Of a DNA stretch of 64,000 nt, positions 12,027 to 23,989 are shown one piece after another. The stretch comes from Pycnopodia helianthoides. Taxonomy: Eukaryota; Echinodermata; Asteroidea; Forcipulatida; Asteriidae. The notes under the pieces were generated by a model that did no database searches, was not told where the DNA came from, and was given only the letters and a program-made list of their open reading frames with translations. A program made the translations under genes and the position numbers. Numbering within the stretch: the stretch's first letter is position 1; each line of letters starts with the position of its first letter. The DNA lies in the NCBI GenBank assembly GCA_032158295.1, contig CM063262.1:7659394-7723393 (forward strand), read 5' to 3'.

Positions 12027-12394
12027 ACCTGGGGGCCGCCACTTGTTATCTGGCGGCCTCCACATAATTACGTGGTGTCCACCATAATCTTGTGGCTGCC
12101 ACATAAAATAAAATAGAACAATTAGAAAGGGGGTTAAAAGATATTGTCGTGAGAGATTATCAATCGTCAACTACATGTAACAGTAGTTACACGCATTACA
12201 CAAAGCCCACAATTTAACAAACGGGTAGTACTATGTATTCATGTGGTGGCCGCTAGATAATTATGTTGCGGCCGCTAGATAATAGATATACAAAATATCC
12301 AAAGATAACAACCATCAAAAATGACAAAGAATAGTTTACGGACACCCTCCAGCTTCTACATGTACATCGGTAATTTATAAATGACATGTGGGTT

Positions 12395-12860
12395 GCGAGT
12401 GGTACTAGAACAGCGAAGTTTATTGTTTAAAAATTCATATCTTCTGAACCGCATGTCATAGTGTTATAATCTTTGTGCCGTCTTTTAGCTTACAGCACAT
12501 GTAACATTTGATTTAGAAACAAACCCGCACTTTGACCTTTCATTCCGGTTCAAACAGGATCAAGCTCTAAAATAATAAAAAAAATCATATCTCTGGAACC
12601 ACATGTCGGAACCACATAATATTTGTGCCGTCTTGTACCTTATGACACCTTTGACATATTAAAAAACATGACCCCACTTTGACCTTTCCTTCTGGTCTAA
12701 ACAGGAAGTTCACATGTACAAAAACACAATACCTGAACCATTTGTCATATCGAGTCATAACCTTTGTGCCATCTTGTAGCTTTTAAAACATTTATATTTT
12801 TCAAAAACGTGACCCCAATTTGACCTTTCTTCCGGTCCAAACAGGAATTTCAAGTTAAAC
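12395..12860. repeat. Diverged tandem repeat, ~140-bp unit, about 3 copies
   Basis: Each unit contains a CTGAACC.CATGTCAT start, TTTGTGCC(G/A)TCTT in the middle and CTTTGACCTTTC..CCGGT(C/T)(C/T)AAACAGGA at the end. Starts fall near 12,430, 12,580 and 12,720. The following 12,870-13,080 is also a diverged direct copy of 10,040-10,255, and a lone partial unit occurs at about 57,640-57,690. Confidence 0.75.
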
Positions 12861-13129
12861 AATTATAAATCCTGAACCAGGTGGGGTGAGGGTACAAATT
12901 AGAGTCCTATAGCACATGGTTAAGTTAGAATGAAGGTAAACATTAGGTCAGGGTCAGGTTCATCAGGGTCAGCTTTAAAATCAGTTTTAGAGTCAATATC
13001 AGAATGAAGATCAGGTTTAGGTTTTTAGGCACATTCAAAGTTAAAATAAAGGCCTCCCAAAGGTGAAGTGTCTTCAATCTCATGATGGGGAAATTTATGA
13101 ATGCTGTGTGTGTGTTATTCGTGTAACCG

Positions 13130-13400
13130 CATCTCTATGGAAGATGCGACTAATATGTTTGTAATGATCCACGCTCTTTTTCAATTTCCTTCTATCTTTT
13201 GCACAGCCCAGTACTTCTGTCCATGATTTCCAACCAACATGACCAATTTCCTTCATTTCCTTTTCAACAGTTCTTGTCCAAGTTGTTTACGGCCTTCCAA
13301 CTTTTCTCTTGCCCTCTGGTTGCCATGTCAAGGCAGTCATGCAATGGTGATTGTTCTCTTGCCTCAGTAGCCTATATGGCCAGTTTGTCCTCCGCACTAA
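13130..13400 (-). pseudogene. LINE protein C-terminus
   Basis: The minus-strand frame carries QPEGKRKVGRP followed by an in-frame stop, then TVEKEMKEIGHVGWKSWTEV, the usual extreme C-terminus of a group of non-LTR retrotransposon proteins. Only about 85 codons remain. The mirrored copy at 46,915-47,215 has an extra small indel in the basic motif. Confidence 0.75.
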
Positions 13401-13803
13401 TTCTATGAACTTAGAAAAATATCTTGATTTCCCTCTTTAAAGATCATTTTGAACGAAATTAACATTATTGTTTTTTTTTTTGTAGAAAGGTAAACGAGTG
13501 TGTAATGACTACATATAAATGAGTAGAACTAAATAAAAGTTGTGTCATAATGTTCAATAATCACATTTTGATCAGTGTTACGCTAGGCAAATACCTGAGT
13601 TTCATGAAAGGCCCTTAACCGCTTAGGAATCAAAACAGCACTGTGACGTCATACTGCGGACAGTTCGATATCTGTTTACCCCACACACAAACGTGTATTA
13701 TTTCATAGAGAAACTGTGGGTCCTTTCTCTATGATTATTTACATGCAAAAAATCATATCTGAAACGAAAATTTAGCTGATCAAAATGTCATGGGAATATT
13801 ACA

Positions 13804-13992
13804 GTGTTGATGAAGAACAGGTTTTTTAGTCAAACACTTCTGATAGGAGTGATATCAGCTCAAGTGGCTCGGGGAGTTCCAGAAAAGGGACAGGACAAAA
13901 CTCGGAGGCTGTTTTCGCGGAGCTTAGTCTCACCAGCTCAAACAACTGGCAGCACAAGCAAATCTCAGTCAGCAAATCTGATGCCTCTTTGA
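13804..13992 (+). CDS. Small conserved open frame of unknown nature
   Basis: A 62-codon frame, preserved in the right arm (46,346-46,534, minus) with one amino acid change (SLVSPAQ against SLVTPAQ). It has no signal peptide, membrane segment or motif I recognise and no obvious neighbours to act with. Conservation between arms is no higher than that of surrounding non-coding sequence, so it may be chance. It could be part of an unidentified mobile element. Confidence 0.15.
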   Translation: MLMKNRFFSQTLLIGVISAQVARGVPEKGQDKTRRLFSRSLVSPAQTTGSTSKSQSANLMPL

Positions 13993-14224
13993 GACCCTTG
14001 TAATTTTTAAGATTGAATTTGTGTCACCAGTTAATTATTTATTTCAAATAGAAGTTTTTGGATAAGGGTTTTTAAAATTTTATATAGGTATGAGTAGGTC
14101 ATTATACGTTTTTTGAACAATGCCTCAACTAGAGGAAACCATAAAATAGTCAATGATGCCTATGAGGCTATAAGGAGCCCCTAAAGGGACGTCTGATGAA
14201 AAAAAAATAACTACAGAAATTAAT

Positions 14225-14870
14225 TTGAGTTCTTTGAGTGCTCACAAATATATTTTGTTCACTCAAAATAAATAAGTTTGTGCGCTCAAAATGTTTTTTT
14301 TTGTGTGTTTCGAAAATAACCATGTTCGCTCACACATAAAATCATTTCACTCACTGGAAATATATTATTTTGTCAATTAAAAATCATTTGGTTACTCGCA
14401 ATTGTTTCACAAAATTATTCCACAATAATTTTTTTCAAGCTTTTGCAATAATTTATTTGAAGCTCCCGCAATAGTTTATTTTGAGCTTACAAATATATTA
14501 TTTTGAGCTTTCGAATCGATTTTAAGCGAAATAATTTTAAGAGTACGAAATGATTTTGCAATCATTTTTTTTTAGCTCCCTTAATAACTTATTTCGAGCG
14601 CACAAAATGATTTATTTTGAGCATTGAAAATGATTTCGAAAGCATGAAATGTATTTGCAACAATTTTTTCGAGCTTTTCACTAATTTATTTCCACCTCTC
14701 CCAATAATTTATTTCAAGTGCAAAAACAAATTATTTGAGCATTCCAAATGATTTCAAGTGAAAAACTTTTCTAAAAAGGAAACGATTTTGAACAAAATGA
14801 TTTTGTGAGAACAAAATAATTTTGGGCGCTCAAAATAGTTTATTTCAAGTGAAATTTATTTATTTATGTT
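14225..14870. repeat. AT-rich satellite of short palindromic units
   Basis: About 650 bp of alternating forms of AAATNATTT joined by GAGC or AGCTC, for example CAAAATGATTTATTTTGAGC, so each unit is nearly self-complementary. It is followed by C- and G-runs and the GGGCGGATCCAGGATTTTCC motif at about 14,920, which resembles the end of a DNA transposon. The right arm keeps it at 45,470-46,120. Confidence 0.75.
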
Positions 14871-15086
14871 TATCTCCCCCCCCCCACCATCCCTTCAGGT
14901 GCTCTGTAGTCAAGGGCGGATCCAGGATTTTCCAAATGGGGGGGGGGGGGGCGGGGCGTGAAAATTTACCAAGCAGCAAATGGTGAATGCAATTTGTGGA
15001 TCCTACTAGCGCGTAACACGAAGCCCACGAGTGAGACACGATTATACGATGCTATGATTATATGATGCTGCATGTATGTCTTCACT

Positions 15087-18000
15087 AGCCCCATATATAA
15101 GGCCAATCCACTTCGTTCGTATTCTTGCCAATTGGGCCTAGCACCATTGCAATCCTATTTTGTGCCCGATGTAATTTTTAATCCGGGTTATAAAACTTAC
15201 CGATCAAATGCTACTGTAGGCCTACTTGTATAGAAAGCCCAATTGCTAAACATTTTTTTTTTTTAAACATCACGAGTCGCGAGAGTGAATTTTTTGATCA
15301 CGTATTAACAACTTGCGTGAGAACCATACTAGTTGGGTTCCCTGAACAATTTCACAACATTTAAACGATCTAACGGGGACCAGACTGATTTACATGACGC
15401 GCTGAGCATAATATCTTTTGCGCAGACGGGCTTAAGATGTTAAAGAGCGGCTCCAGGATGCTCTGGAAATATTTAGCTTTTACATTTTTCCAATAGATGG
15501 AGTCCCCAAGAAATATAAACAATTATTATAAGTCCCTTAATTACCTCACGCTAAAACAGAGATAACTCCCCCATCCTCCGATCAGAAGTAGAGACAGCGA
15601 TCAGATCACTTCAGAAAGGAAAAACAGCAGGTGTGGACAACATACCAGGTGAACTGATACAAGCAGGTGGCAAAGCCATGGTCGATGTCCTCACTGAAAT
15701 TTGTAATAAGTTATGGCAGACAGGTGAATGGCCCGCGACATGGACCAAGTCACTCGTAATAACCCTACCCAAGAAAGGAAATCTTCAACTATGCCAGAAT
15801 TATAGGACTATCAGCATAATCAGCCACCCCAGCAAAGTGATGCTTAGGATAATTCTGAACAGACTTAAACCACAGGCAGAAAGCATCATCGCAGAAGAAC
15901 AGGCAGGTTTCCGAGCAGGAAGAAGTACAACGGAACAGATCCTCAACCTGAGAATCATCTGTGAAAAAACATCTACAGCACCAACAAAACCTGTACCACG
16001 TGTTCGTCGACTTCAAGAAGGCATTTGACAGGGTCTGGCATGCAGCTTTGTGGTCCACTATGAACAAATACAACGTCTCAGCCAACCTAACCCAAGTAAT
16101 CAAACAGCTATACGAGAAGTCGATGAGTGCAGTACTGTGCAACGGCAACTTAGGTGATTGGTTCCGCACTTCTGTAGGAGTTATACAAGGCTGCCTACTC
16201 TCACCAACTCTCTTCAACATCTTCCTTGAGAGAATCATGACTGATGCGCTGGAAGACCATGCTGGAACTGTCACAATAGGAGGCAGACCGATCACAAATC
16301 TCTGTTTTGCTGATGACATCGATGGTTTGGCCGGCACAGAGAACGAACTCACCAACCTCGCCGAACGTCTTGACACAACATCGAGAGCATAGGGCATGGA
16401 AATCAGTGCAGAAAAAACTAAGGTCACAACAAACCATGAGAGTGGCATTCTCGCAAAACTTCAAGTAAATGGACAAGATCTTGAATCTGTCAACAGCTTC
16501 AAATACCTCGGTGCAATCATCACAGACAAAGGGTCCAAATCAGAAATCTTGTCCAGAACGGCACAGGCAACAACAGCGCTTAAAAGACTGAACATCATAT
16601 GGAGAGACATAAACACTGGTCTGAGCTCTAAAATCAGACTAATGCGCTCCCTTGTGACATCATTATTCCTATAATTATGCCTGTGAGGTGTGGACCCTCA
16701 CGGCAGACCTCCAACAAAGAATCCAGGCTACGGAGGTGAGATGTTTCCGGAAGGTCCTACAAATCTCATATACAGACCACATCACCAATGACGAAGTACG
16801 CAATAGGATTCGACAAGCCATAGGAACGTACGAGGAGCTGCTTGCAACAGTAAAGAAGAGGAAACTGATGTGGTATGGTCACATCACCCGGTCAACAGGA
16901 CTCTCAAAGACCATACTACAAGGCACAGTCCCTGGGAAAAGGAAACGGGGAAGACAAAGGAAACGATGGGAAGACAACATCCAGGAGTGGACGGGCCTGA
17001 CATTCAGTGTCTCGCAGAGGCTAGCGGAGGATCGCATTGGATGGCGTGCAATCGTCAATGAGTCAGCTGTGGTGCCCCTACGACCTACAACAAGGTTATG
17101 GGATTAAGTACAAGTAAGTACAAAACAGGGTAAAAATGTATTTTCCTCAAAACACACCCAGCCCAAAATCTGAAAACGTGAGGTCAAACAAACCCTGCGA
17201 CGAAGGACTCATGACGTCAAACTAGTTAGTTTGGACCTGCCTATATGAATGCACTGAGCTAACGCAAATACACAGCCAAACTTCACCATTTGAAATCAAT
17301 ACGGCCGTATAAATGTGACTCTTTAAAGGACGATCCAACAGGCATTGATCAGCAAGCCAATTTACAACGGATTTGTGACTTAGGGATTTTCGTTCTTTGA
17401 TGAGAGGCGAGGCGATTCCGCAGCTCGGCTTGATTTTAGTGCATCGCTCTACACGTCAAGCATTCAACCCTAACATAATACACACACGGCAAGAATTCAC
17501 TTGACAAGTGCCGCGAAACAACGCAGACCGCATTCTCACGGGGAGGCCCCTACACAACGCTTTCTTTCTTGATGTTTCTGCGCATGCTCGGGAATACGGT
17601 TATTCCTATGACATTGGAATAATCAGCGCTGGTGCACACGTTCAAACCATATACTGCACTGGTCTGCACGCTCATGGTCTGCGGAGCTTAGTTCATTGGA
17701 CATTTTAGCTTCGTTTATAGCGAAAAACTACCAAATGTGTAGACTTCATTTTACAATGACACAATTTAGGATACTCTGGATGGACAGAAAGAGTATTTTT
17801 CTGTATGATGTAAGTTTGGTTTCTTCTTGAATTTGTTTTGTGTTCCAAGCAAAGAGACATTGTGTGTGTGTTTATAATGCTAACCGTGAGTTTTTAGCCC
17901 CCAATGACGTCAAGGGGTCAATGCATATCATTACCATAGATAAACAGTTTTTTACTTTCGGCTGAAAAAATCCGCGCGGAGAGGTGCATTTTTGACTTTA

Positions 18001-18475
18001 ATTCTTTATTACTAAGTGTAAAATGGTTATTAACCGGTATCTACGATGTCTACTTGGCCATAAAAAGGTAATAGTTAAAATATTAAGAGCATCCTAGAGC
18101 CGCTCTTTAAGATGCGCACCGCATTACACAAATTTCACAAAACCTTGATGGCACGCTGATTGAATCAGTCTGGTCCCCATTAAATATCAGCAGTTGATCG
18201 TAAAACTGTTGTGGATTGTTGAGGGAACCTGACAATGGTTTTCGCACAAGTTAATAAGTGGTAAAAGAATCACACTCGCGATTCGAAAAGCAAACAATTT
18301 TCCCAAAAGATCTGTGATGTTTTTAAAAAACAATTAAGCATTATAGGCTTTCAGACAAGTACAGTAGCATTCGAAGTTTTATAACCCGGCTTAAAAATTA
18401 AATCGGGCACAAAAATAGGAATGCAATGGTGCTAGAGCCAAGGATACGAAGTGGATTGACCCTATTCATGGGGCT
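15087..18475. mobile_element. 3.39-kb element with ~400-bp imperfect TIRs and 11-bp TSD
   Basis: The ends read AGCCCCATATATAAGGCC and the reverse complement of GACCCTATTCATGGGGCT. The outer ~400 bp on each side (15,087-15,485 and about 18,065-18,475) are inverted copies at roughly 75-80% identity. Direct copies of ATGTCTTCACT flank it (15,076-15,086 and 18,476-18,486). Long TIRs with an 11-bp duplication fit a Mutator-like element, but no transposase is visible; a dead LINE occupies the middle. A 66-codon frame at 17,508-17,708 is kept in both arms but is not recognisable. Confidence 0.75.
15555..17105 (+). pseudogene. 5'-truncated LINE reverse transcriptase, several breaks
   Basis: The reading frame starts inside the reverse transcriptase domain (GVDNIPGELIQAGG), then NYRTISIISH, QAGFRAGRST, FVDFKKAFDRVWH, GVIQGCLLSPTLF and the catalytic FADDIDGLAG box at about 16,307-16,335. 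It ends in a basic C-terminal region (KLMWYGHITR...RGRQRKRWEDNIQEW) and a stop at 17,105. Breaks: an extra A near 15,966 shifts frame, a TAG interrupts at about 16,390, and a small insertion near 16,674 shifts again. The endonuclease is missing. It lies inside the long-TIR element. Confidence 0.9.
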
Positions 18476-18489
18476 ATGTCTTCACTTTG

Positions 18490-19302
18490 AGGGAGGAAGA
18501 TACAAGTTAAAAAAATTGACATTTCAAATCCATATATAGCGCGTTGTCATGGTAACAGCTCATTTTGTGTTTTGGGCATTTTAGGCCGATTTTGGGGCCT
18601 GAAAAACTGTTTTTTAGCTCATATTTATAACTCCACCCTACCAAAATGCAAAGTTATTTCAAAAAATCTTTTATATCACCAGTAACATCCTTGGCTTTGC
18701 TTTAGAAAAAAAATTATTGCTATAAATTTCACCCTTATGCTCTTTTTGCATCATGCATTAAAGCATGTTTTTAGAAATTACAAAAATCAACATTTTTACC
18801 CTATTTTTGGCCCTCAAAATGTCAACTTGCCAGGGGTCTCAGAAAATTTTCCTTTCGGTTGTGATTAGGGCTTACATTGATCTTTTCATATCTGGTGAGA
18901 AAAACTTGGGCAATTGTATCCTGTTGTGACAGTACTGCCTCCAAAATTGATTTTTTCTCCAAAACAAGAAAAAATGCATTTTGAAGTTTTTCTCCTAGTT
19001 TGAATTAATATCATTAATAAAGTACACTTCCATCAATCCGGCAATTTTTTTTAAGCACTCTGTAGGCTTGTGGATAACCCCACATTGATCGGGAATTTTT
19101 GATGACCTATGTATAGCCCGTTGTCTTGGTAACAGCTCATTTTGTGTTTTGGGCATTTTAGGCCAATTTTGGGGTATGAAAAGCTGTTTTTTTGCTCATA
19201 TTTACAACTCTACCATACCAAATTGCAAAGTTATTTCATAAAACCTGTTATATCACCACAAAGAATCATCCTTGGCTTTGCTTTAGAAAAAAATTATTGC
19301 TA
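18490..19302. repeat. Diverged direct repeat (period ~600 bp), non-coding
   Basis: A block starting near TAGCGCGTTGTCATGGTAACAGCTC (18,538) is repeated from 19,112 (TAGCCCGTTGTCTTGG) and then cut off at 19,302 by the LTR of the Gypsy element. The right arm has this family at 36,478-37,745 as two longer copies plus a reversed end at 36,485-36,590. It contains no open frame of note. Confidence 0.65.
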
Positions 19303-19985
19303 TGTTGATTTCCTTGAACTCCGGACCCAGGAACGGGACGGGACTATGGGTAAAGGGGATGATCTTCAGCTTACAGGGGAGGGTAGGGGTGGATCGTTTC
19401 AGCCCCGAGTCTTTATGACCGAAAGCGGGCCCTATAATATCTTTCTAACCCTGGGTACATTAACCCAAACCGAGACGTTAGTAATACAGACGACGGAGAC
19501 GGTCTTCAAGCTGCAGTGGTCGGACGCCTTTATTCACTCATAATGCTCACAAATTAACAGCAATCAATAGTTACAATCATTCAGACAATTACACTCTTAC
19601 AATTCTCCCCAGGTTCCCAACTGTTCTGATCTATTGACTCCGATTCACCGATTCACCGATTCTATGATTCTATGATTCTATGATTCTATGATTCTATGAT
19701 TCTATGATTCTCCCCCTCCTATGCTCAGACATCCCATTTTATAGAAAACCTAGTCCCATTGGTACAACGCAAATATAAGGTCCCATTGAATAACGTTCCA
19801 TTCCAAACTGACCAATCATGGCCTAGAATGATCCTTATGCAACATCGTTCGTGACTTGGACTCAGGCCAAGAACTTCCCAGTCACTAAAATGAGACATTA
19901 CGTCATGGCAGTCTAGTATCTATCTACATACAATAAAGATTATAGTGACTTCAGGATTGTGAACTCTGAACTATGTACCGCTACA
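19303..19985 (-). repeat. 3' LTR of the Gypsy element, truncated
   Basis: Matches 23,270-23,963 apart from a ~35-bp deletion near its plus-strand start, and lacks the outer ~60 bp present in the other LTR (23,207-23,269). It includes six GATTCTAT octamers at 19,658-19,710 against five in the other LTR. Confidence 0.85.
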
Positions 19986-21299
19986 TAACCCCATCCTTAG
20001 AATGTTCAGTCTCTGAACAATAATTACACAAAAATTAATTTTATCACTGGCAGATAAAATACATTATTCAATGGACACCCACAACCCTTGTGGTGCCACC
20101 AAGGCTAGTTTGGTCATGTTGGGTGGGCTTTTCAAACCCTGTCCAGTTGGTCTTTTTGCGACCTTGCACATTATTTTCCCAGGGTTTTTATGGGGTTCCT
20201 TGTGGCAAAAGGGCAGGGCACCCTTCTTCAATAAATCAGGTGCAGTTATGTAAAACAACAGTGTCTGCACGCTGTGTCTGCACGCTGCATTTGTGCGGGA
20301 ACCTCACTTCGGTTCAGCTTCCAACCAAGTCAACACCCAAGAAATTTTTTCCCGCCTCCGCCCCCTCAATACCTCCAGTAGTTGAGGCTTTTCTGCGCCT
20401 GTTTGGCATTTTCTGATAGGGAAGTGGACTGCCACTGCCTGCGGGGGGTCGGATAATTGATAAACTTATAAGTGGTAATCAATATTATTAATGAGTTAAG
20501 GATATGTTTAACTTAACACTGTAGCACCTCTCATTTCCGAGGGGCCTATATTTTTGTACATTCCAATCGCGTGTACAAGCGATGGAATAATCTTTATGCC
20601 TTTCAGGCCCTTAATGTTGATATAACTCTTGCTTGCACCTACTATTTCAAGTGGGGCTATAGCAGTACTGTAATGCAACTGCGTGTACAAGCGGTGCAAT
20701 CACATAGAGCATTGATGCCTAATCGACATGTAAGAAGTAACCCCCTCTTGTCTGTGGTTTGTGGGCATGTGTGTTTGCCCACATTTGTTTATGGCAGGTT
20801 GCCAAGTAATGTTATGGCAGGTTGCCAAGTAATGTTATGGCAGGTTGCCAAGTAATCCGGGCCCGGTATTCATGTATGTCTGTTGGGGGTTACTTTCAAA
20901 TAAAATGTGTTATTACATAGTTACTGGTTTTGCCCGATTGGTAATTAACCAATGCGGTGTGACATGGTTGAATAAACATAGCACTTGAAGCTGATTCCAA
21001 TAAGCCAACTCAATGTGTACTGTTGTGGTTATTTGTGTTCTCAGAGAATAATATTTACTTATTCATATAAATTTGGCCCAGGATCTACAATAAATAGCAG
21101 AAAACATTTCTTTCCACCGTGCATATTTTTTACTATTTACCACTTTGTACGACTTCTACTCAACAGATCACAAGTAATACAAACATTGGGTTTAATAAAA
21201 ATTGTCATCTCAATTTGAACTGGGCAACCATAGTTTCAAGCCGTTTTCCTCCAAAATTCCTTTTATGCATTTTCTTCGTTTTTTCTTTCTAAACAGCGG

Positions 21300-22862
21300 T
21301 TACCCACTGCAGCAAGTTTGAATCATGAACACAAATAATGAAAAACTGAGGTAGTACGAATGTGACCGAATGGTCACATCAATTGCTATTCTTTTCATTG
21401 GTGCTCCAACTACGTACTGTTTGAGGGGAGCCTGTGATTTCTTCCCCGGTGACTTTCTTTGAGCGCAAATGAGGCACCGTCTAACTTCCGACCGTACTTC
21501 TGCGGACATCCCTGGCCCATAGTAATGCCTTCGCACTTTCATTAAAGTCTTGTACACACCCTGGTGTCTGGCAGTCTTACTGTTGTGCAGTTCATCTAAC
21601 ACATCTTCTCGCAAGGATTGTGGTACAACAACTTGCCATCTCCTTCTCTTGCCATCTGCTGATTCCCAAAGTCGTGATAGAACACCGTCTTTCACCTTCA
21701 GCTGTTGCCATTGGGCCCAGCATGTTTTCATTGTAGACGACTCTGCTGAAATAAATGCCCAATTCGGTCGCTTATCATCTTCCACTGCTCGTAATAATGG
21801 TTCGATGTTGGGATCATTTATTTGCCAATTCCGCATTTGTTTCACCGCCCACTTTGGTTGCATCGTAAGGGCCATCGCACCTCTTTCCTCCCTTTCATTC
21901 TTTGCCGCATCCTGTGGCATCAATTCAAGCGATGTATCAGAAGTCATGTTAGTTTCTTCCACTCTCTTTTCTTCTCCGTTTTCATTCTCTCTTCCACACT
22001 GATTACACTGTTTGCGGGATAGGGCATCTGCATTTTGATGGATTCTCCCTGCTCAATGTTCAATTGTAAAATTAAATTCACTGAGGATTTCCATCCATCT
22101 TGCGAGTTGTCCTTCTGGATTTCGGAAATTCGTGAGCCAACGCAGGGCTCCGTGGTCTGATTGGACGGTAAACATCTGCCCATACAAGTACTGCTTGAAG
22201 TATTTCACAAAGGCCACAACCGCCAGTAATTCACGCCTGGTAACGCAGTAGTTCCGCTCTGGTTTAGTCAATGTGCGGCTCGCGTTTGCCACTACTTTTT
22301 CTGATCCATCTTCTTATCGTTGGGATAAGACAGCTCCGATTCCCAGATTGCTTGCATCGGTGTCCAAGATGAACTCACCACTCATCTTCGGATACGCCAG
22401 GATGGGTGCAGTTGTTAGACACGTTTTGAGGGAAGCAAAGGCTTGTTCGCAGTGTTCTGTCCAGTTGAATGGACGGTTCTTTTCTGTAACTTCCTGAACT
22501 TGGTGCAATGGTCGAGCAATACTTGCAAATCCTTTTGATATACCTCCTATAATAGGAAGCCAGACTGAGGAAACTCCTTACGTCTTTTACCGACTGGGGA
22601 GTTGGCCATTCCGCCACAGCACGGACTTTCTCTGGATCAGTGGACACTTAAGTTTTAACTTTGCCTCCCTGAGTCTTTGGAACACCCCCTCTATTCTTTT
22701 TACCTCTTCATCCACCGTCTTCGCATGAACCACTATATCGTCAAGGTACAAGAGCAAAACTTCCCACTGCAATCCAGCCAGAACTCTTTCCATCAACCTT
22801 TCAAATGTCGCCGGTGCGTTACACAACCCAAACGGCATTACTTTCCACTGGTACAGCTCCAC
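21300..22862 (-). pseudogene. Gypsy pol remnant: RT, RNase H, integrase zinc-binding region
   Basis: Reading from 22,862 downward: a reverse transcriptase palm with PFGLCNAPATFERLM and the catalytic YLDD; a connection region with STDPEKV and VRSFLSLASYYRRYI; an RNase H domain starting FILDTDAS and including YCVTRRELLAVV; then, in the frame ending at 21,300, an integrase HHCC zinc-binding region (H, H, C, C in ELHNSKTARHQG...CLICAQRKS). Frameshifts and stops separate these parts (near 22,600, 22,315 and 22,053). The integrase catalytic domain is not present. The element cannot be functional. Confidence 0.88.
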
Positions 22863-23206
22863 TCATCTTCTCCATTCTTTGTCGGCCCACTGGGTGTCAA
22901 GTTGATGTAAGCCGTGGAAATCACGGGTGTGGACGGCGGACGAGGCATTCCCTGTTTACCGACGGGGCGAAGCAAAATGCTCGCCGTGCTAACCACCGTG
23001 CTGGTCGTAGGCGTCACCCGGTCAGAATCACCGACTGATCGAAACCAAAATTTCACCTCGGAGCCTGCCTCCTCTGACCGAAACCTTGTCGGTGTCAGTC
23101 CCAACTCGTCTCTGGTGTCCATGCTTCCCCTTCAATCTTTCCTCGGATTTCTCTACCCAAGAAGTCGTCGGTTTTTTCCCTTGATGGATCCCAACGCTGC
23201 CACCAA

Positions 23207-23963
23207 TGTGATGTCAGCTCCAGTCGCCGTCGTCGGCACTGGATACCGGTGGTAGCGTCGGCACGGTGGTGTTGATTTCCTGCAGTGGTAGGCCACAGCA
23301 CCAAGGTCTTCTCGTCGAACTCCGGAACCAAGAACGGGACGGGACTATAGGTAAAGGGGATGATCTTCAGCTTACAGGGGAGGGTAGGGGTGGATCTTTT
23401 CAGCCCGGAGTCTTTATGACCGAAAGCGGTCCCTATCTTTCTAACCCTGGGTACATTAACCCAAACCGAGACGTTAGTAATACAGACGACGGAGACGGTC
23501 TTCAAGCTGCAGTGGTCGGACGCCTTTATTCACTCATAATGCTCACAAATTAACAGCAATCAATAGTTACAATCATTCAGACAATTACACTCTTACAATT
23601 CTCCCCAGGTTCCCAACTGTTCTGATCTATTGACTCCAATTCACCGATTCTATGATTCTATGATTCTATGATTCTATGATTCTATGATTCTCCCCCTCCT
23701 ATGCCCAGACATCCCATTTTATAGAAAACCTAGTCCCATTGGTACAACGCAAATATAATGTCTCATTGAATAATGTTCCATTCCAAACTGACCAATCATG
23801 GCCTAGAATGATCCCTATGCAACATCGTCCGTGACTTGGACTCAGGCCAAGAACTTCCCAGTCACTGAAATGAGACATTACGTCATGGCAGTCTAGTATC
23901 TATCTACATACAATAAAGATTAGTGACCTCAGGATTGTGAACTCTGAACTATGTACCGCTACA
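23207..23963 (-). repeat. 5' LTR of the Gypsy element
   Basis: On the minus strand it starts TGTAGCGGTACATAG and ends ...GACATCACA one base before the likely primer-binding site, giving the usual TG...CA ends. About 757 bp. Outside it, 23,964-23,990 resembles a bit of the element's own interior (GTAAGGGCCAT), hinting at a rearranged edge. Confidence 0.75.
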
Positions 23964-23989
23964 CTATCGTAAGGGCCATAGCACTGAAA

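Larger units (their letters stand above)
19303..23963 (-). mobile_element. Broken Ty3/Gypsy-type LTR retrotransposon
   Basis: Two direct LTRs flank a minus-strand interior with Ty3/Gypsy gene order: reverse transcriptase, RNase H, then integrase zinc-binding region. A polypurine stretch (AAGGATGGGG on the minus strand) lies just before the LTR at 19,985, and a likely primer-binding site (TGGTGGCAGCGTTGG) just after the LTR ending at 23,207. Gag, protease, the first part of reverse transcriptase and the integrase catalytic core are missing. The element is absent from the right arm. The interior 20,006-21,300 is unrecognised and contains a ~23-bp tandem repeat (20,801-20,858). No clean target duplication is seen. 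Confidence 0.85.

Noticed and set aside
15789..16448. 219-codon minus-strand frame (and 43,890-44,537 plus)
   Set aside because: Antisense shadow of the LINE reverse transcriptase.
22838..23255. Overlapping frames on both strands near the Gypsy 5' LTR
   Set aside because: They fall across a deletion joint between leader, LTR and reverse transcriptase; no continuous known domain.
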